A stretch of 64,000 nucleotides of DNA from Acinetobacter kyonggiensis (GTDB lineage Bacteria > Pseudomonadota > Gammaproteobacteria > Pseudomonadales > Moraxellaceae): positions 62,001 to 126,000 of the forward strand of contig NZ_FNPK01000002.1 of assembly GCF_900107285.1 (NCBI RefSeq), in the 5' to 3' direction. Under the pieces are notes generated by a model. That model saw only the letters and a program-made list of their open reading frames with translations. It was not told the origin of the DNA and did not search any database. A program made the position numbers and the translations under genes. Below are positions 28,024 to 37,494 of this stretch, piece after piece. Numbering within the stretch: position 1 is the first letter of the stretch; each line of letters begins with the position of its first letter.

Positions 28024-29316
28024 TTAGAAAGAATTCTTCTGCTCAGTTGGAATAAGCGTTTGAACCAAAACTGTCTCGCTTTCCTCTGCTTTATGACTTT
28101 CAGTTTTAGCAATGACTGCCGTTGCAACACTATTACCAATAATATTCGTTGCTGTACGTCCCATGTCTAAGAAGTGATCTACTGCAAGAATTAGCAAAAT
28201 ACCCGCTTCTGGAAGTTTAAACATCGCTAATGTTGCAGCAATCACCACCAACGATGCACGAGAAACACCTGCAATACCCTTACTAGTGATCATCAGTGTG
28301 AGCAACATCAATATTTGTTGTGAGATACTTAAATCAATGTTATAAGCTTGAGCAATAAATAGCACTGCAAAAGACATGTAAATCATTGAACCATCGAGGT
28401 TAAATGAGTAGCCTAATGGCAGGACAAAGCTGATAATACGCTTTGGTACACCAAATTTTTCCAATGCTACCATTAGTTTTGGATAAGCAGATTCACTACT
28501 TGCTGTTGCAAAACCTAATACCGCAGGTTCACGAATGGTCTTAAGCAAACGGAATACATCTTTTTTCAGGAAGATATAGCCAACGCTAATAATCACAGCC
28601 CAAAGAATGAAAAGACTGGCATAAAAGTCGCCTATAAAAATACTATAGTCGATAATGATTTGTGGCCCTTTTAAGGTAATCGCAGAAGCGATTGCCGAGA
28701 AAACAGCAATAGGAGAAAACATCATAACGTAATCAGTAATACGGAACATGACACGGCACAATTCATCAATAATTTTCGCAATGACCGTACCTTCATCTTG
28801 TTGATGATGCACGTAGGCTAAGGCTGAACCAAAGAAAATAGAGAAGATTAGAATCTGTAAGATTTCATTATTTGCCATCGCCTCGGCGAAGCTTTTTGGA
28901 AAAATATGCGTAATAAAGGCTTGTATATTTAAACTGGTTGCACTGACACCTACATCAACAGGTGCTGTAGGAATTGGAAGATTCATTCCTGCACCAGGTT
29001 GTAATAAGTTTGCCATGCCCATGCCTAAAAGCAAAGAGATGAGAGATGCACCAATAAACCAGCTCATGGCTTTAAGCGTAATCGAGCCCAATGATGATGA
29101 TTTACCCATTGAGATTAGCCCAGAAACAATTGTTGCAAAGACCAATGGGGCAATAATCATTTTAATTAATCTTAAGAATACATCTGTAAGAATTTTAAAA
29201 TATGAAGCGATATTTTCAGCTTGAGTAGTACTCAAATTACTATGAAAAAGCCAACCAATTAGTATTCCAGAAACCATAGCAACTAGAATAAATTTTAATA
29301 GTTTTTTCTGATCCAT
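28024..29316 (-). CDS. Dicarboxylate/amino acid:cation symporter (GltP/DctA family)
   Basis: Inner-membrane symporter for glutamate/aspartate or C4-dicarboxylates, 430 residues, with about 8 membrane segments and two re-entrant loops. Family signatures: GYSFNLDGSMIYM (about 295-307), the serine-rich SSESAYPKL tip (HP1), SKGIAGVSRASLV (HP2) and DHFLDMGRTATNIIGNSVA in TM8 with the substrate-binding Asp and Arg. The divergent neighbour is a glutaminase-asparaginase, so uptake of aspartate/glutamate is the best guess; sequence alone does not separate it from DctA. Confidence 0.85.
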   Translation of the reverse strand: MDQKKLLKFILVAMVSGILIGWLFHSNLSTTQAENIASYFKILTDVFLRLIKMIIAPLVFATIVSGLISMGKSSSLGSITLKAMSWFIGASLISLLLGMGMANLLQPGAGMNLPIPTAPVDVGVSATSLNIQAFITHIFPKSFAEAMANNEILQILIFSIFFGSALAYVHHQQDEGTVIAKIIDELCRVMFRITDYVMMFSPIAVFSAIASAITLKGPQIIIDYSIFIGDFYASLFILWAVIISVGYIFLKKDVFRLLKTIREPAVLGFATASSESAYPKLMVALEKFGVPKRIISFVLPLGYSFNLDGSMIYMSFAVLFIAQAYNIDLSISQQILMLLTLMITSKGIAGVSRASLVVIAATLAMFKLPEAGILLILAVDHFLDMGRTATNIIGNSVATAVIAKTESHKAEESETVLVQTLIPTEQKNSF

Positions 29317-29478
29317 AAAAACTTCCTTTTAATACCCTAAAATCGATAAAAACATCTTATTGTTTTATAAAATGTTTTGATTTTTTTCCATCCAAGCCAA
29401 ATATCCATTTAACTTAGGGGTGTTGGCAGAATCTATCGAAAGTTGATCAGAATTGAAAATGCAAAAAAGTATTTTTCT

Positions 29479-29493
29479 ATGCAAAATTTGCAT
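29479..29493. promoter_or_regulatory. 15-bp perfect palindrome in the symporter-ansB divergent region
   Basis: ATGCAAAATTTGCAT, 163 bases upstream of the symporter start and 125 upstream of ansB. It is a likely regulator-binding site shared by the two genes. Confidence 0.45.
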
Positions 29494-29558
29494 GGAGATT
29501 ATTAAGAAAATATACAAAATGCCAATGACAGTATTCATTAAAGGAACTTAAATATTGT

Positions 29559-29583
29559 CAATGTTTGCACAAATCAAACATTG
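29559..29583. promoter_or_regulatory. Inverted repeat upstream of ansB, 9-bp arms
   Basis: CAATGTTTG (29559-29567), 7-base spacer, CAAACATTG (29575-29583), ending 34 bases before the ansB ATG. Perfect arms at this spacing suggest an operator near the ansB promoter. Confidence 0.5.
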
Positions 29584-29590
29584 TTGTTAA

Positions 29591-30685
<1,095 letters not shown>

Positions 30686-30711
30686 GCGTTGAAACAAATC
30701 TATCAGCGTTG

Positions 30712-30754
30712 AAAAGCCCGATTCTAGCGATTACATCTAGAATCGGGCTTTTTA
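30712..30754 (+). terminator. Intrinsic terminator of ansB
   Basis: AAAAGCCCGATTCTAG and CTAGAATCGGGCTTTT, a perfect 16-base stem, followed by T residues. Confidence 0.88.
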
Positions 30755-30768
30755 TTTAAATAACAACT

Positions 30769-31440
30769 AGGGCGTGTCATCAATTAGGTTGATAAAATTT
30801 GACGCGTCCTTATTATTCTTTTATGACTAAACGCTATGCATTAAGAGACGATCAATGGGAACAGATTAAAGATCTGTTAGGCATTACTGTTAAAAAAGAC
30901 GTTGATCCATCCCAAAACAGACCCTGAGCTTACAACGAAATTTATTGATTCTCTTGATGTATTAAAGACTAAACATTCCTTGCACGGCAATGCTGCTCAT
31001 TATTTTGATGAAAGTGGATTTAAATCCCATGATCATCGACCTTAGGGTTATGCGCCAAAAGGTTTTGTCTGTTTGGGGCAGTAAATTGGCAATTGAAGAA
31101 TCAGACCAATGCGATTGAAGCAGTGCATCATAATCAGTTATTCGCAGTCGGTTTATTTGATTGTAAGATTAATTCAGATGTTTTTCATTTTTGGGTAGAG
31201 AGATTTCTTATTCCAGAATTGCCAAAAATAGTGTTGTTATAATGGATAATGCAACATTTCATAAAAGATCAGACACACAAGAATGATTAGAGAATCATGG
31301 TCATCAAATTTTATGGTTACCTCCTTATAGCCCTGATCTAAATCCAATAGAAAAAATGTGGGCATGGGTTAAGCGCAAGCGTAAGAGTGGCTTGTTGATT
31401 CTATTGATCAGCTATTGCAGTTGTTTTTTCATTTGTGTAT
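30769..31440 (+). mobile_element. Mosaic of two dead IS elements (IS5/IS427-like head, IS630-like body)
   Basis: The first ~125 bases are the left end and transposase start of an IS427-group IS5 element: end AGGGCGTGTCATCAATTA, then an open start reading MTKRYALRDDQWEQIKDLL. At about 30893 the sequence switches to an IS630-type DDE_3 transposase: HYFDESGFKSHDH, VIMDNATFHKRSD, LWLPPYSPDLNPIEKMWAWVKRKRK. The IS630 part has several frameshifts, an internal TAG and no recognisable ends. One element probably inserted into, or recombined with, the other before both decayed. Confidence 0.8.
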
Positions 31441-31521
31441 GCGAAATTAGACGGTTTGACTATAACTTCCAACTTCTTAACTAACTCGATTATGAAGATG
31501 CATTATAAATTTTATAAAACA

Positions 31522-32415
31522 CTAATTAAATCTCAATGTATCAATCACCAACTTCAAGGCTGGAGACTGTTGACGTCGATGTGGGTAATACAGGTGATAA
31601 CCTTGAAACTGAATACTATATGGTTCAAGTACCTTGACTAAACGACCACCTAACAGATCATCCTCAATCATATCCTCAGGAATATAAGCAATTCCCAAAC
31701 CTAAGCGCACCGCATCCACACTATGGTAAGACTCATTAAAAACCCACTGTCCATTTATTTTAATCTTGACTTCTAATCCGTCATGTTCAAATTCCCAAGC
31801 ATATATTCCACCTTGGGTGGTTAAACGAAAACCAATACATGAATGATTATGTAAATCTTGGGGAGTCTGTGGCACACCATTTTTTTCAAAATACTCGGGA
31901 CTTGCGACGACAGCCATATTGACATCAGGGCCTATACGCACGGCGATCATTCCCTCAGCAACTCGACCGCCAAAACGGACACCTGCATCAAAGCGTTCCG
32001 CCACGATATCCACCATGCCGCTATTCGCTGTCAGTTCTATATGGATGTCTGGATAAAGTTGGGTCAACTGCTGTAATTTAGGTAATAAAATTTGTCGAAT
32101 CGCATGGCTACTGGCATTAATTCTTACAGTACCCGCAGGGCTATCCCTCAGTTTGGTAAGTAATGAAAGTTCATTATCAATATGGTCAAAACTGGAACTG
32201 ATAGTTTGACGTAACCGTTCTCCAGCTTCTGTTGGCGATACACTTCGAGTAGTTCTCGTGAGCAGCAACATCCCCAAGCGTTCTTCCAGCCCACGGATGG
32301 TATGGCTCAGTGCAGATTGGGAAACCCCTAGCTTTCCTGCTGCCTTGGTAAAACTTCCCTCCCGTGTCACCATTAGGAAAGCATAAAGATCATTGTAATT
32401 TTCTTTGGGCAGCAC
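31522..32415 (-). CDS. LysR-family transcriptional regulator
   Basis: 297 residues with an N-terminal winged helix (YAFLMVTREGSFTKAAGKLGVSQSALSHTIRGLEERLG, about 11-48) and a C-terminal periplasmic-binding-like effector domain (about 93-295). It is of the AaeR/DmlR-like type that often carries TTRSVSPTEAGERL. The start is GTG at 32415; an in-frame stop lies just upstream. It probably controls the genes next to it (lipoprotein, efflux pump, hydrolase), but the effector is unknown. Confidence 0.88.
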   Translation of the reverse strand: MLPKENYNDLYAFLMVTREGSFTKAAGKLGVSQSALSHTIRGLEERLGMLLLTRTTRSVSPTEAGERLRQTISSSFDHIDNELSLLTKLRDSPAGTVRINASSHAIRQILLPKLQQLTQLYPDIHIELTANSGMVDIVAERFDAGVRFGGRVAEGMIAVRIGPDVNMAVVASPEYFEKNGVPQTPQDLHNHSCIGFRLTTQGGIYAWEFEHDGLEVKIKINGQWVFNESYHSVDAVRLGLGIAYIPEDMIEDDLLGGRLVKVLEPYSIQFQGYHLYYPHRRQQSPALKLVIDTLRFN

Positions 32416-32511
32416 GAGGATTTATCCCATTTAAAACACTGGTTGAGCAGTTGATGATCAGAATAATACAATGCTTCTTTTCTTTGTCCAAGTTTGGGGG
32501 TAGAGATGATA

Positions 32512-33034
32512 TTATTTCTGATTAAATCTGATTTCAACATCACCATTTCCCAGAATTTCAGCCAATTTCTCTGGATGATTCACTTTGCCAAGTCGGGTAT
32601 AGGAATAAGGGGATGCAAAAATTTGGTAAAACACCACCAGTGTCTTTGAACCATATAACATCAGATCGCCATTATGAATAATACCTCGACGCTTTTCATC
32701 TGTCGGTAAAGTACCCGATAATTGACCGTGTTTTTCATTGCCATAGTTCCTCCATTTGTAATATTAAAGGTAATTGTGATGCAAATGCATGCGTTGTGGC
32801 ATGATCTTCAAGTGTTACCTCAAAACGATGTCCATTCACTGTCATCCACATATTTAATTGTCCCTTTTTCGAGATTGGTTGTGCTGGATTCTGCTGGCTT
32901 CCCGTTTGAGTTAAATCTTGAGCAATCACTGGTAAATTTGTTGCTGCACCTTGCTCTTCACCACAAGCACTTAATCCTGTCATGGTTGCAATGACCATGA
33001 CAAACACTATTCTCATTCGTTGCCTTAGATTCAT
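32512..33034 (-). pseudogene. Cyclophilin-like-fold lipoprotein, frameshifted
   Basis: The first frame (33034 to about 32745) encodes a lipoprotein signal (lipobox GLSA|C) and the start of a cyclophilin-like domain (LNMWMTVNGHRFEVTLEDHATTHAFASQLPL). At about 32745, after QMEEL, the frame is lost. The other frame continues YGNEKHGQLSGTLPTDEKRRG, GDLMLYGSKTLVVFY, YTRLGKVNHPEKLAEIL to a stop at 32512. Both halves together make the full fold of about 170 residues. The function of this family (cyclophilin-like 2) is poorly known. Confidence 0.75.
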
Positions 33035-33056
33035 TTTTTAATTTTCCTTAAAACTT

Positions 33057-34253
33057 TTACTTCGTGGTTAATCGTGAAGTCAAAATGGAAGAAATCACTA
33101 AAATAATGGCACTGACCACAAAAGTTACCTGATAACCACTATGGTCAAATAGCACACCACCTAGAGTTGAACCTAAAGCAATTGCAAGCTGAACAACCGC
33201 AACCATTAATCCACCACCAGCTTCAGCATCATTAGGCAAGGTACGGGCCAACCAACTCCACCATCCTACAGGTGCGGCTGTTCCCAGAAATCCCCATATA
33301 CCCAGTAATACAGCTACCACCATTGGCCATGTACCCAAAAAGATCAGGGTTACTGCAATGACCGCCATCATGATTGGGATAGTGATTAAAGTTGTATAAA
33401 AACCACGTTTCAGGAAAGTATTAATGACACTGGTGCCAATAAAGCCCATCACTCCAATACCAAGCAGAATCAGGGATAAGGTCGAAATATTAACTTGGGT
33501 GATGGTTTCTAGGAATGGTCTGACATAGGTATAAAGCGAGAACTGCCCCATAAAAAATAAGCTTACAGCCAGCATACCAATCATCACTACAGGATTGCGC
33601 AACAACCCCACAATCGATGGGCGCTTTTCTGCTGGCTCAGATGTAACTGGCATTGATGGCAGGCTGATCCACTGCCAGATAAATGCCAGTATGGCAACGG
33701 GAACCAAACTAAAAAATGCACCTCGCCAGCCAATGATTGATCCCAGATAACTGCCTAAAGGTGCAGCAATAACCATAGCCAAGGCATTACCACTATTAAA
33801 GATCGCCAATGCACGAGGAACTTGTACACTTGGTACTAAACGCATCGCCATTGCTGCCGACATTGACCAGAACCCACCGATCACCATACCAATCAGTGCC
33901 CGTCCAATCATGTATACCGTATAGCTTTGTGCAAGTGCAACAATTGCACCTGACACTGCCATGATGGCAGTTAAAATTAATAATAGGGTTTTACGGTTGA
34001 TGCCTCCTGCCAAGCGAGAGATTGTCAAACTCGTCATGACCGCAAACGCCCCTGAAATGGCAATTCCCTGTCCCACCATTCCCTCAGTAATTGTAAGATC
34101 TACCGCAATCGGGGTAAGTAAACTGACTGGCATAAATTCAGAGGCAATCAATGCGAAAACACATAAGGTCATTGCAAAAATACCACTCCAATAAGCAGGT
34201 GGTTCCACATGGTTTTGTTTTTCTTGAGGACTTGACATCGTTATGCCCGACAT
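33057..34253 (-). CDS. MFS efflux transporter, NepI-like (DHA1 family)
   Basis: 398 residues with 12 predicted membrane segments. ASEFMPVSLLTPIAVDLTITEGMVGQ in TM1-2, GRALIGMVIGGFWSMSAAMAMRLVP in TM4 and AAPLGSYLGSIIGWRGAFF in TM5 closely resemble NepI, the purine ribonucleoside efflux pump of E. coli. The substrate here is not certain. It starts 23 bases upstream of the lipoprotein gene on the same strand and is divergent from the hydrolase gene. Confidence 0.85.
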   Translation of the reverse strand: MSGITMSSPQEKQNHVEPPAYWSGIFAMTLCVFALIASEFMPVSLLTPIAVDLTITEGMVGQGIAISGAFAVMTSLTISRLAGGINRKTLLLILTAIMAVSGAIVALAQSYTVYMIGRALIGMVIGGFWSMSAAMAMRLVPSVQVPRALAIFNSGNALAMVIAAPLGSYLGSIIGWRGAFFSLVPVAILAFIWQWISLPSMPVTSEPAEKRPSIVGLLRNPVVMIGMLAVSLFFMGQFSLYTYVRPFLETITQVNISTLSLILLGIGVMGFIGTSVINTFLKRGFYTTLITIPIMMAVIAVTLIFLGTWPMVVAVLLGIWGFLGTAAPVGWWSWLARTLPNDAEAGGGLMVAVVQLAIALGSTLGGVLFDHSGYQVTFVVSAIILVISSILTSRLTTK

Positions 34254-34570
34254 AAGTAAAATTGAGACGTCAATTATAAAAATAAGAATACCCGAGAATA
34301 AGTGGGCTAAACAGAATAGAGTTATGTATATAATTCATGAATCAATATCTAAAGTTATGCTATGAATGTCCACTACTTAGGTTTGATTCAAATAATAAAT
34401 TCGCCATTAACCTATTAATATCTAAAAATTAAAAGACTTCACTCTCCAACTCATGAATATTACTCATAAGTCTATGCTGTTTTTTTAGACTAATCCTGAG
34501 CATCTGAAGCCGTTAAACTTTCTTCCCTACCTAAATTCGTTAAAACAAATCTTATACGGGAGCTGAGATC
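34254..34570. other. Divergent intergenic region (efflux pump / hydrolase)
   Basis: 317 bases without a gene, holding the promoters of the two divergent genes. ATGAATATTACTCAT at about 34453-34467 has ATGA/TCAT arms and fits the loose T-N11-A pattern of LysR sites, so it may be bound by the LysR protein encoded nearby. No strong -35/-10 pair is evident. Confidence 0.35.
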
Positions 34571-35635
34571 ATGCAAACACGTATGGAAAAATTTCGCAAT
34601 GTAGCCTTAACCGCAGCTCTGGCAGCTACAGTCGGTTTATTTTCTTCCACCTCAACAACGGCGGCAGATATGTCAAACGGTGCAAATAACTTTTATCAAA
34701 GTAGTCAGGTCACCATTCAAAAGGTGACTTTTAAAAATCAGTACAATATGAACATTGTGGGTAATCTGGTGATTCCTAAAAATTTTAAGAAAAACACCAA
34801 GGCACCAGCCATTGTCATTGGACACCCAATGGGAGCAGTCAAAGAACAAAGTTCCATGCTCTATGCCCAAAAGTTAGCGGAACAAGGTTTTGTGACGCTT
34901 GCAATCGATCAGTCATTCTGGGGTGAAAGCGATGGTCAGCCTCGCAACGTGGTCGCACCCGATATCTATGCTGAAGCATTCAGTGCGGCTGTAGACTATT
35001 TGGGAACCCGTGATTTTATTGACCGTAACCGTATTGGCGCTTTAGGGATTTGTGGTAGTGGTAGCTTTGTCATCAGTGCAGCGAAAATTGATCCACGTAT
35101 GAAAGCAATTGCAACTGTCAGCATGTACGACATGGGGGCAGCTAACCGTAATGCATTAAACCATTCTCAAACCTTAGAGCAGAGAATACAGATTATTGCT
35201 GACGCAGCTCAACAGCGTTATGTGGAATTTACTGGGGGTAAAACAGAATATACCAGTGGTACCGTGCATGAACTTACTGCCGCCTCCCATCCTATTCAAC
35301 GTGAATTTTATGACTTTTACCGTACTCCACGTGGTGAATTTACGCCTAAAGGTTCAAGCCCAGAGTTGACTACACATCCAACTTTAACCAGTAATGTCAA
35401 GTTCATGAATTTCTATCCATTTAATGACATAGAAACCATCTCACCTCGTCCAATGTTATTTATTACTGGTGATCAGGCACATTCCAAAGAGTTCAGTGAA
35501 GATGCCTATAAACGTGCTGGTGAGCCTAAAGAACTGTATTACGTCAAGGGTGCAGGACATGTTGATCTTTATGATCGTGTTGATTTAATTCCTTTTAACA
35601 AATTAACTGACTTCTTTACTAAAAACTTAAAGTAA
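34571..35635 (+). CDS. Secreted alpha/beta hydrolase (dienelactone-hydrolase/YcjY-like)
   Basis: 354 residues with an N-terminal signal (about 1-32, TTAA|D). Alpha/beta hydrolase core: VIGHPMGAVKEQSSM (about 82-96), AIDQSFWGESDGQPR, and the nucleophile elbow LGICGSGSF (about 157-165), where Cys takes the usual Ser place as in dienelactone hydrolases. Asp is likely in ITGDQAHS and His in GAGHVDLYD near the C-terminus. GGGAG lies 8 bases before the ATG. The substrate is unknown. Confidence 0.82.
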   Translation: MQTRMEKFRNVALTAALAATVGLFSSTSTTAADMSNGANNFYQSSQVTIQKVTFKNQYNMNIVGNLVIPKNFKKNTKAPAIVIGHPMGAVKEQSSMLYAQKLAEQGFVTLAIDQSFWGESDGQPRNVVAPDIYAEAFSAAVDYLGTRDFIDRNRIGALGICGSGSFVISAAKIDPRMKAIATVSMYDMGAANRNALNHSQTLEQRIQIIADAAQQRYVEFTGGKTEYTSGTVHELTAASHPIQREFYDFYRTPRGEFTPKGSSPELTTHPTLTSNVKFMNFYPFNDIETISPRPMLFITGDQAHSKEFSEDAYKRAGEPKELYYVKGAGHVDLYDRVDLIPFNKLTDFFTKNLK

Positions 35636-35647
35636 CCCTTATCTTAA

Positions 35648-35684
35648 CCAAGTTGTGCTGACTCAAATCAACTTGGCTTTTTTT
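35648..35684 (+). terminator. Intrinsic terminator after the secreted hydrolase
   Basis: CCAAGTTG (35648-35655) pairs with CAACTTGG (35669-35676), followed by a T7 run. Confidence 0.75.
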
Positions 35685-35712
35685 AATTGGAAGCCCAGGT
35701 TATTGTCCAACC

Positions 35713-36390
35713 ATGATGAGAAAAAAATATAAAGTTAGCCTTATTCTAATTGTAGTAGGTATAGGCATATTATTTACCGCCTGTACCACTTTACATCATC
35801 CACAATTTGGAAAGTTACCAGAACAGGTGCGCTTGGAACGAATCAAGCAATCCCCTCATTATATTCAAGATGAATTTATCTATCCTGTTGCAACTCCTAT
35901 GCTAAGTGATGGAGAAAGTACTCTAAAAATCTTCTGGGATAATTTCTGGGCAGAGAAACAGCAGACTATACCCACACAGGCCATTCCAACTGTTAATACA
36001 AATTTATTGGCTTTAAATCCAAAACAAGATGTGGTGATTTGGCTGGGACATTCAGCCTATTATATTCAGTTGGCTGGAAAACGAATTCTGGTAGATCCCG
36101 TCCTCAGTGATCATGCCGCACCTTTTTCATTTTTAGTGAAAGCATTTAAAGGAAGTACGCTATATAAAGCCGAAGATATTCCTGAGATTGACTATTTGCT
36201 AATTTCCCACGATCACTATGACCATCTGGACTATGCGACCGTAACCCAGCTCAAGGATAAGGTTAAAAATGTCGTCGTACCGCTTGGTATTGGTTCACAT
36301 TTTGAATACTGGGGTTATCCTTTATCAAAGATCCATGAAAATGACTGGTTTGATACCCTGAGAACTGATACTGGTTTAAACATTCATACT
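35713..36390 (+). pseudogene. Metallo-beta-lactamase-fold lipoprotein, truncated by an IS
   Basis: About 225 residues of an UlaG/RomA-like metallo-hydrolase remain. It has a membrane/lipoprotein leader (ILFTAC), VVIWLGHSAYYIQL, DPVLSD and the metal motif SHDHYDHLDYAT (HxHxDH; about 171-182). At about 36390, just after NIHTL, the reading runs without a stop into IS transposase sequence (NRGNISIWFD), producing a fused frame that ends at 36720. The C-terminal half, with the remaining metal ligands, is gone, so the enzyme is very likely inactive. Confidence 0.82.
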
Positions 36391-37290
36391 TTAATCAATC
36401 GAGGTAATATCTCGATTTGGTTTGATTCCAATACTCAATGGTATGCCCAACCAAAAGGTAAACAAGGACGAAATCAAACCTATTCCGATACAGCTATTCA
36501 ATGCTGTTTGATGATCAAATCTCTATTTCGACTTTCTTTAGGCATGGTTACTGGCTTTGTTCAGAGCCTGATTAAACTTTGCTGTTTAGATTCGACAGCG
36601 CCGAATATCAGTGATATTCGTATTCCACCCTTTGTAGAAGACAAAAGCATATTGATATTGCGATTAGCTATCAAAAAAGCACTGATGGGCTCCATCTACT
36701 CGTTGACTCCACTGGCTTGAAGTTTTTGGGTGAAGATGATGGCGTAAAACTGCATATCGGTATAGATGCTAACACACTGCAAATACGTGCTGTACAGCTC
36801 ACGACGAATGATGTTAGTGATTCGCAAGTACTTGGAGATTTACTTGATCAAATTCCACCAGAGGAGCCGATTTATTCTGTCTATACAGATGGAGCTTATG
36901 ACACAAAATACTGTAGACAGCTGATGTCAGATCAACAGGCACATGCAGTGATTCCACCAAGAAAAAATGCAAAGCATTGGAAAGATAAAAAAGCTCATTC
37001 ATTAGAGCGAAATGAGTTACTTCGGACAGTTAAACATTTAGGCAGGACACTATGGAAAAAATGGTCAGGGTATCATCGTCGAAGTTTGGTCGAAACGAAA
37101 ATGCATTGTATAAAATTATTAGGAGATAAACTCAGTGCTAGGAACTTTCAAAGCCAAGTCAATGAGATTCATGTACGTGTGGCAGTCTTAAATAAATTTA
37201 CGGCACTAGGCAGACCTCATACCCAAGTTGCAACTTAAATTTGAGTAGCTTAGGGGAACTTTAATTTTTAAATCTTTATGCAACAAAGCC
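36390..37290 (+). mobile_element. IS5-family (IS903-like) element, 5'-truncated copy C
   Basis: The best preserved of three related copies. The left repeat and first ~30 transposase codons are missing. The right repeat TTTATGCAACAAAGCC ends at 37290. Transposase pieces: NRGNISIWFD through LIKLCCLDSTAPN (fused to the preceding gene), a frameshift near 36606, then 36717-37238 with HIGIDANTLQIRAVQLTT, VYTDGAYDTKY (catalytic Asp) and YHRRSLVETKMH (catalytic Glu). Compared with copy A, about 15 codons around GEDDGVKLHIG are also deleted. It cannot move on its own. Confidence 0.88.
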
Positions 37291-37416
37291 CAGCATCTCT
37301 AAAATAAGTATGTTATTTCAATATCAAAATATTTAACAATTGGAATGATTATTCCGCTCACGACCCTCTGACTAAGGTAACATCCAAGCCCCCTTAAATA
37401 TGAATGGGCTTAAAGA

Positions 37417-37446
37417 AAAAGGAGAAACATAGTATTTCTCCTTTTA
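37417..37446 (-). terminator. Terminator of the extracellular nuclease gene
   Basis: AAAAGGAGAAA (37417-37427) and TTTCTCCTTTT (37435-37445) form an 11-base stem, about 50 bases beyond the nuclease stop on the minus strand. Confidence 0.65.
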
Positions 37447-37494
37447 AGCACTTTGTTTATTCGATTTCATGATTTTAAAATCAATATTCTAATC

